Origin: DAHUXN01 sp963729815
GTDB lineage: Bacteria > Acidobacteriota > Terriglobia > Acidiferrales > UBA7541
NCBI GenBank assembly: GCA_963729815.1
Contig: CAVSPU010000004.1
Coordinates: forward strand, 62,001 to 126,000
DNA: 64,000 nucleotides
Reading direction: 5' to 3'
Shown: positions 62,082 to 64,000 of the stretch, in pieces
Layout: the number at the start of each line of letters is the position of its first letter
How positions within the stretch are numbered: position 1 is the stretch's first letter
Translations under genes and position numbers: made by a program
The notes under the pieces: model-generated
Database searches by the model: none
Seen by the model: only the letters and a program-made list of their open reading frames with translations
Told to the model about the DNA's origin: nothing

Positions 62082-62495
62082 TTTCCCTCTCCTCAATCAG
62101 TGCTGATTCGCGTCTAAGACTGGCGCGCCAGGAGGGATTCGCCCCCCGACCAGATTTATGAGACCCGCGATGGGCAGCCAGCCGTCTACACCAGCAGAGA
62201 GGCAGGGGAGCGAGCGCGCTCTCGGTTTCTAAGTGTCGGATCCACGCGCAAAATTCACCGGCGATCCAGATCTTCATCGTGGACTAAGTTAGACAGGGCC
62301 TTCTCCACGAGCCATGACTTAAGCCGCATGGGTGGCAAAACTTGAGATAGTAAGCCTTGCTTTGCTTCCGGCTGCTCCATGGTTCGAGGTCGTCGACGGA
62401 GAACGCTCATCGCAAACAAAATCCAAAGGAAGATGCAAGTTGCATTCTTGGACTACACTGAAATTTGAAGGTTCACGAATGTGCTGACAACCACA
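62082..62495. other. Gene-free stretch with a tRNA-like remnant
   Basis: No protein gene is seen in these 414 bases between convergent genes. The only structure noted is the tRNA-like sequence on the minus strand around 62121-62200, listed separately. Confidence 0.5.
62121..62200 (-). other. Degenerate tRNA-like sequence (CAU anticodon loop)
   Basis: On the minus strand CGGGT-CTCATAA-ATCTG forms an anticodon-like stem and loop with CAU. It is followed by GTCG and a T-arm-like GGGGG...CCCTCC and ends TGGCGCGCCA. The T-loop lacks the TTC of real tRNAs (GCGAAT instead), and I cannot find a matching 5' acceptor strand. It is best read as a tRNA remnant or chance resemblance, not a working tRNA gene. 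Remnants of this kind can mark old integration sites. Confidence 0.28.
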
Positions 62496-63890
62496 TCATG
62501 CCTTTCGGCTTCTTCCGATCACTGGGTGGATTCCCACGACCAGTGGCTGTTTCTGCACATGGCTCGGCTCGAGAATGAAAGTGCCAAAGATATTCATTGC
62601 GAACGCGGTGATCCCCGCCAATTCGAGGAAGGCTGAGACCGGTAAGACAGGCCACGCCCAGCCGGCATATTCCTGATAGGCGAGAATCTCGCTCGAAACA
62701 CGAAGGGTACATCCGACGGTGAGGAGGATGAGGCCCGCGAACATCAAGCGAGTACTCCACAATAACCGCATCCCCGCGAACGCGGGTAGAATGCGCTGGC
62801 CTACGCACAACACCATGACGGCGATGAATCCAACCGTCAGTGCATGCCGAGAGGCGCCCCAAATTCCTCCTGAGGAATCCCAGAGTACCGCTCCTACGCC
62901 AAGCAAGGCCGCCACCAGCAGCCAGCCGTAGGCCATGCGAACGAAGAATGGGAAACTCGAATGCACGCCACGTGTTTTTGGTTCTTGTTGCGTCGCTTCG
63001 AACATCCGAAGCGCCGCGATGGCAAAACCCGTCCCTACAACAAAGAACACCGTTGCTTCAGCGCCCCATCCCTCCAGCGTCAATACGACTCCCACAAAAT
63101 TCACCACGAGCGCGCTCAAAAGCAGTCTCGGACGAACCGGTTTGAGACCGAGGAATACGGGCATCCATTTCGTACTAAATCCCCAGACAAATGGCACCAA
63201 GAAGCCCCATGTCATTAGTGTCAGATACCGTTGATCTAGGATATGTGGCAACGCGGGGCTTTCGCTCCGTAATGCGAGATAGATGCAAGCGGCCAAATTC
63301 GCGATGAGCGTGAGCATCAGTCCCGCACTTGCGCTGATCACGACCCACACCCACGGCTCCAGTCGACCCTTGCCGGAACTCTCCGGCCGGTGCTGCGACA
63401 CCATCCTGAAGAAAATCAAGAAGGCTGCGAGCTCTAGTGCGGCTGAAAGTGGAAGCAACAGACGCCACTGCACCAAATAGATATTCGCCACCCAGCGCGT
63501 CGCGACTCCGATTGTCCACATTGTCCAACATGCCCAAGCTGCTCCGAGGGCCGGCTTCGTCGTACCCTGCAGCTTCAGAATCGAGTAGAAACCAATGCCA
63601 ATAATGAAGCTGCCGATCCAGCCGAATACCTGAGCATGGCCGTGCGCTTGCAGCCACGCTGGCGAAACCAACGCCACGCTCTTGCGCCCGCTGATCTGGA
63701 GTAGATTCCATACCCCGAGGAACGTGCCCGGGAGGAGCATGAACACAAGCCCCGAGCTGACATAGGTAATCAGAAGACGCGCAAGCGAGGCCTCACGCGT
63801 CCGGGAAATTTCCATGATCTCGGCGGGAGAGAGCGAGGAATTCCGCCCGCTCTTGCCCCATATAACGGGAGCTTCGAGTGGAATCGACAT
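62496..63890 (-). CDS. nnrS: NnrS family heme/copper membrane protein
   Basis: This 464-residue membrane protein has about 12 hydrophobic segments and NnrS features: LLPGTFLGVWNLLQISG, then WLQAHGHAQVFGWIGSFI with the conserved HGHAQ, and later SRHALTVGFIAVMVLCVGQR. NnrS proteins bind heme and copper and protect cells from nitric oxide stress. GAGG lies four bases before the ATG at 63890. It is nine bases downstream of the RIC/ScdA-type gene, a di-iron repair protein for NO-damaged iron-sulfur clusters, so the pair forms a nitrosative-stress operon. No NO reductase is seen within the window. Confidence 0.9.
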   Translation of the reverse strand: MSIPLEAPVIWGKSGRNSSLSPAEIMEISRTREASLARLLITYVSSGLVFMLLPGTFLGVWNLLQISGRKSVALVSPAWLQAHGHAQVFGWIGSFIIGIGFYSILKLQGTTKPALGAAWACWTMWTIGVATRWVANIYLVQWRLLLPLSAALELAAFLIFFRMVSQHRPESSGKGRLEPWVWVVISASAGLMLTLIANLAACIYLALRSESPALPHILDQRYLTLMTWGFLVPFVWGFSTKWMPVFLGLKPVRPRLLLSALVVNFVGVVLTLEGWGAEATVFFVVGTGFAIAALRMFEATQQEPKTRGVHSSFPFFVRMAYGWLLVAALLGVGAVLWDSSGGIWGASRHALTVGFIAVMVLCVGQRILPAFAGMRLLWSTRLMFAGLILLTVGCTLRVSSEILAYQEYAGWAWPVLPVSAFLELAGITAFAMNIFGTFILEPSHVQKQPLVVGIHPVIGRSRKA

Positions 63891-63899
63891 TGCGCCTCT

Positions 63900-64000
63900 T
63901 TAGGTAGTCGCGGCTTCCATCTCCACCGCGCGAGGAAAGAGGATGTTATTTTCTAGGTGCACATGTTGGTGGAGATCCGCTTCGAATCCCTCCAAATCCT
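63900..64000 (-). CDS. RIC/ScdA-type iron-sulfur cluster repair di-iron protein, 3' end only
   Basis: Only the last 33 residues are inside the window; the gene enters from the right edge. The fragment DLEGFEADLHQHVHLENN is followed by ILFPRAVEMEAATT and a TAA at 63900. The H-x-H-x-x-E-N-x-x-L-F-P pattern is the C-terminal metal-binding end of hemerythrin-like RIC (YtfE/ScdA/NorA) proteins, which repair iron-sulfur clusters damaged by nitric oxide or oxidants. It lies nine bases upstream of nnrS in the same direction, so the two are almost surely cotranscribed. Identification rests on this short stretch but the motif is distinctive. Confidence 0.8.
   Translation of the reverse strand, partial: DLEGFEADLHQHVHLENNILFPRAVEMEAATT

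Noticed and set aside
1..64000. CRISPR arrays, insertion sequences and prophage genes
   Set aside because: No regularly spaced repeats, transposase, integrase or phage structural motifs were found in the translations.

Overview
The window looks like a 64 kb piece of an Acidobacteriota chromosome, possibly from a metagenome assembly. That placement is inference. It rests on a GC-rich composition and on many secreted serine hydrolases, DUF3857/transglutaminase proteins, a CsoR/outer-membrane protein/Cu-ATPase set and a palindromic intergenic repeat. No rRNA, intact tRNA, CRISPR array, IS element or prophage was seen. Two genes run off the edges: a D-aminoacylase-like gene on the left and a RIC/ScdA-type gene on the right. 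Two genes are interrupted: pnp by a one-base frameshift and a DedA-rhodanese gene by an in-frame TGA.

Layout. 1-3.1 kb: D-aminoacylase-like protein, secreted serine hydrolase, small secreted protein. 3.8-6.0 kb: leuC-leuD with a hairpin repeat between them. 6.0-9.1 kb: methyltransferase, MarC protein, and a PilZ / zinc-ribbon membrane / HEGGH membrane protein operon. 9.3-22.9 kb: the most coherent block, apparently for peptidoglycan sugar salvage. It holds an APC permease and SSS symporter, a BadF-type sugar kinase (MurK/GlcNAc kinase class), a beta-lactamase-NamZ fusion, a NagZ-beta-lactamase fusion, MurQ and MurA. 23-25.7 kb: pnp and rpsO. 25.8-28.3 kb: GT2 glycosyltransferase, two tandem QueD/PTPS paralogues and FolE. 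28.4-36.6 kb: thioredoxin-like proteins, copper-responsive CsoR, an outer-membrane protein, a Cu+-ATPase with three N-terminal metal domains, a probable minus-strand structured RNA, the DedA-rhodanese gene and a second TlpA protein.

37-45 kb: lipid-related and miscellaneous genes (desaturase, Tam methyltransferase, Tat-exported amidase, DUF2252, MGDG-synthase-like glycosyltransferase, PHP protein, PAP2 phosphatase). 45.5-51.7 kb: a polyphosphate block with polyphosphate glucokinase-like ROK protein, CHAD-helical protein, SixA, Ppx/GppA and two diverged thymidylate-kinase-like proteins. 51.8-57.5 kb: GH38 alpha-mannosidase with an SSS symporter. 58-62 kb: two overlapping DUF3857/transglutaminase paralogues, one lacking the catalytic cysteine motif. 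62.5-64 kb: NnrS and RIC, a nitrosative-stress pair.

How the genes fit together. In the salvage block, an exported NamZ fusion could release MurNAc, the symporter could import it, the kinase could phosphorylate it, and MurQ would turn MurNAc-6P into GlcNAc-6P. In the polyphosphate block, Ppx, PPGK and CHAD act on or bind polyphosphate, and the two P-loop kinases may be linked to it. Several genes (leuC, murQ, the first thymidylate-kinase-like gene, a 75-residue protein) have sigma70-like -10 boxes 6-13 nt from the start codon and no Shine-Dalgarno sequence, which suggests leaderless or near-leaderless mRNAs.
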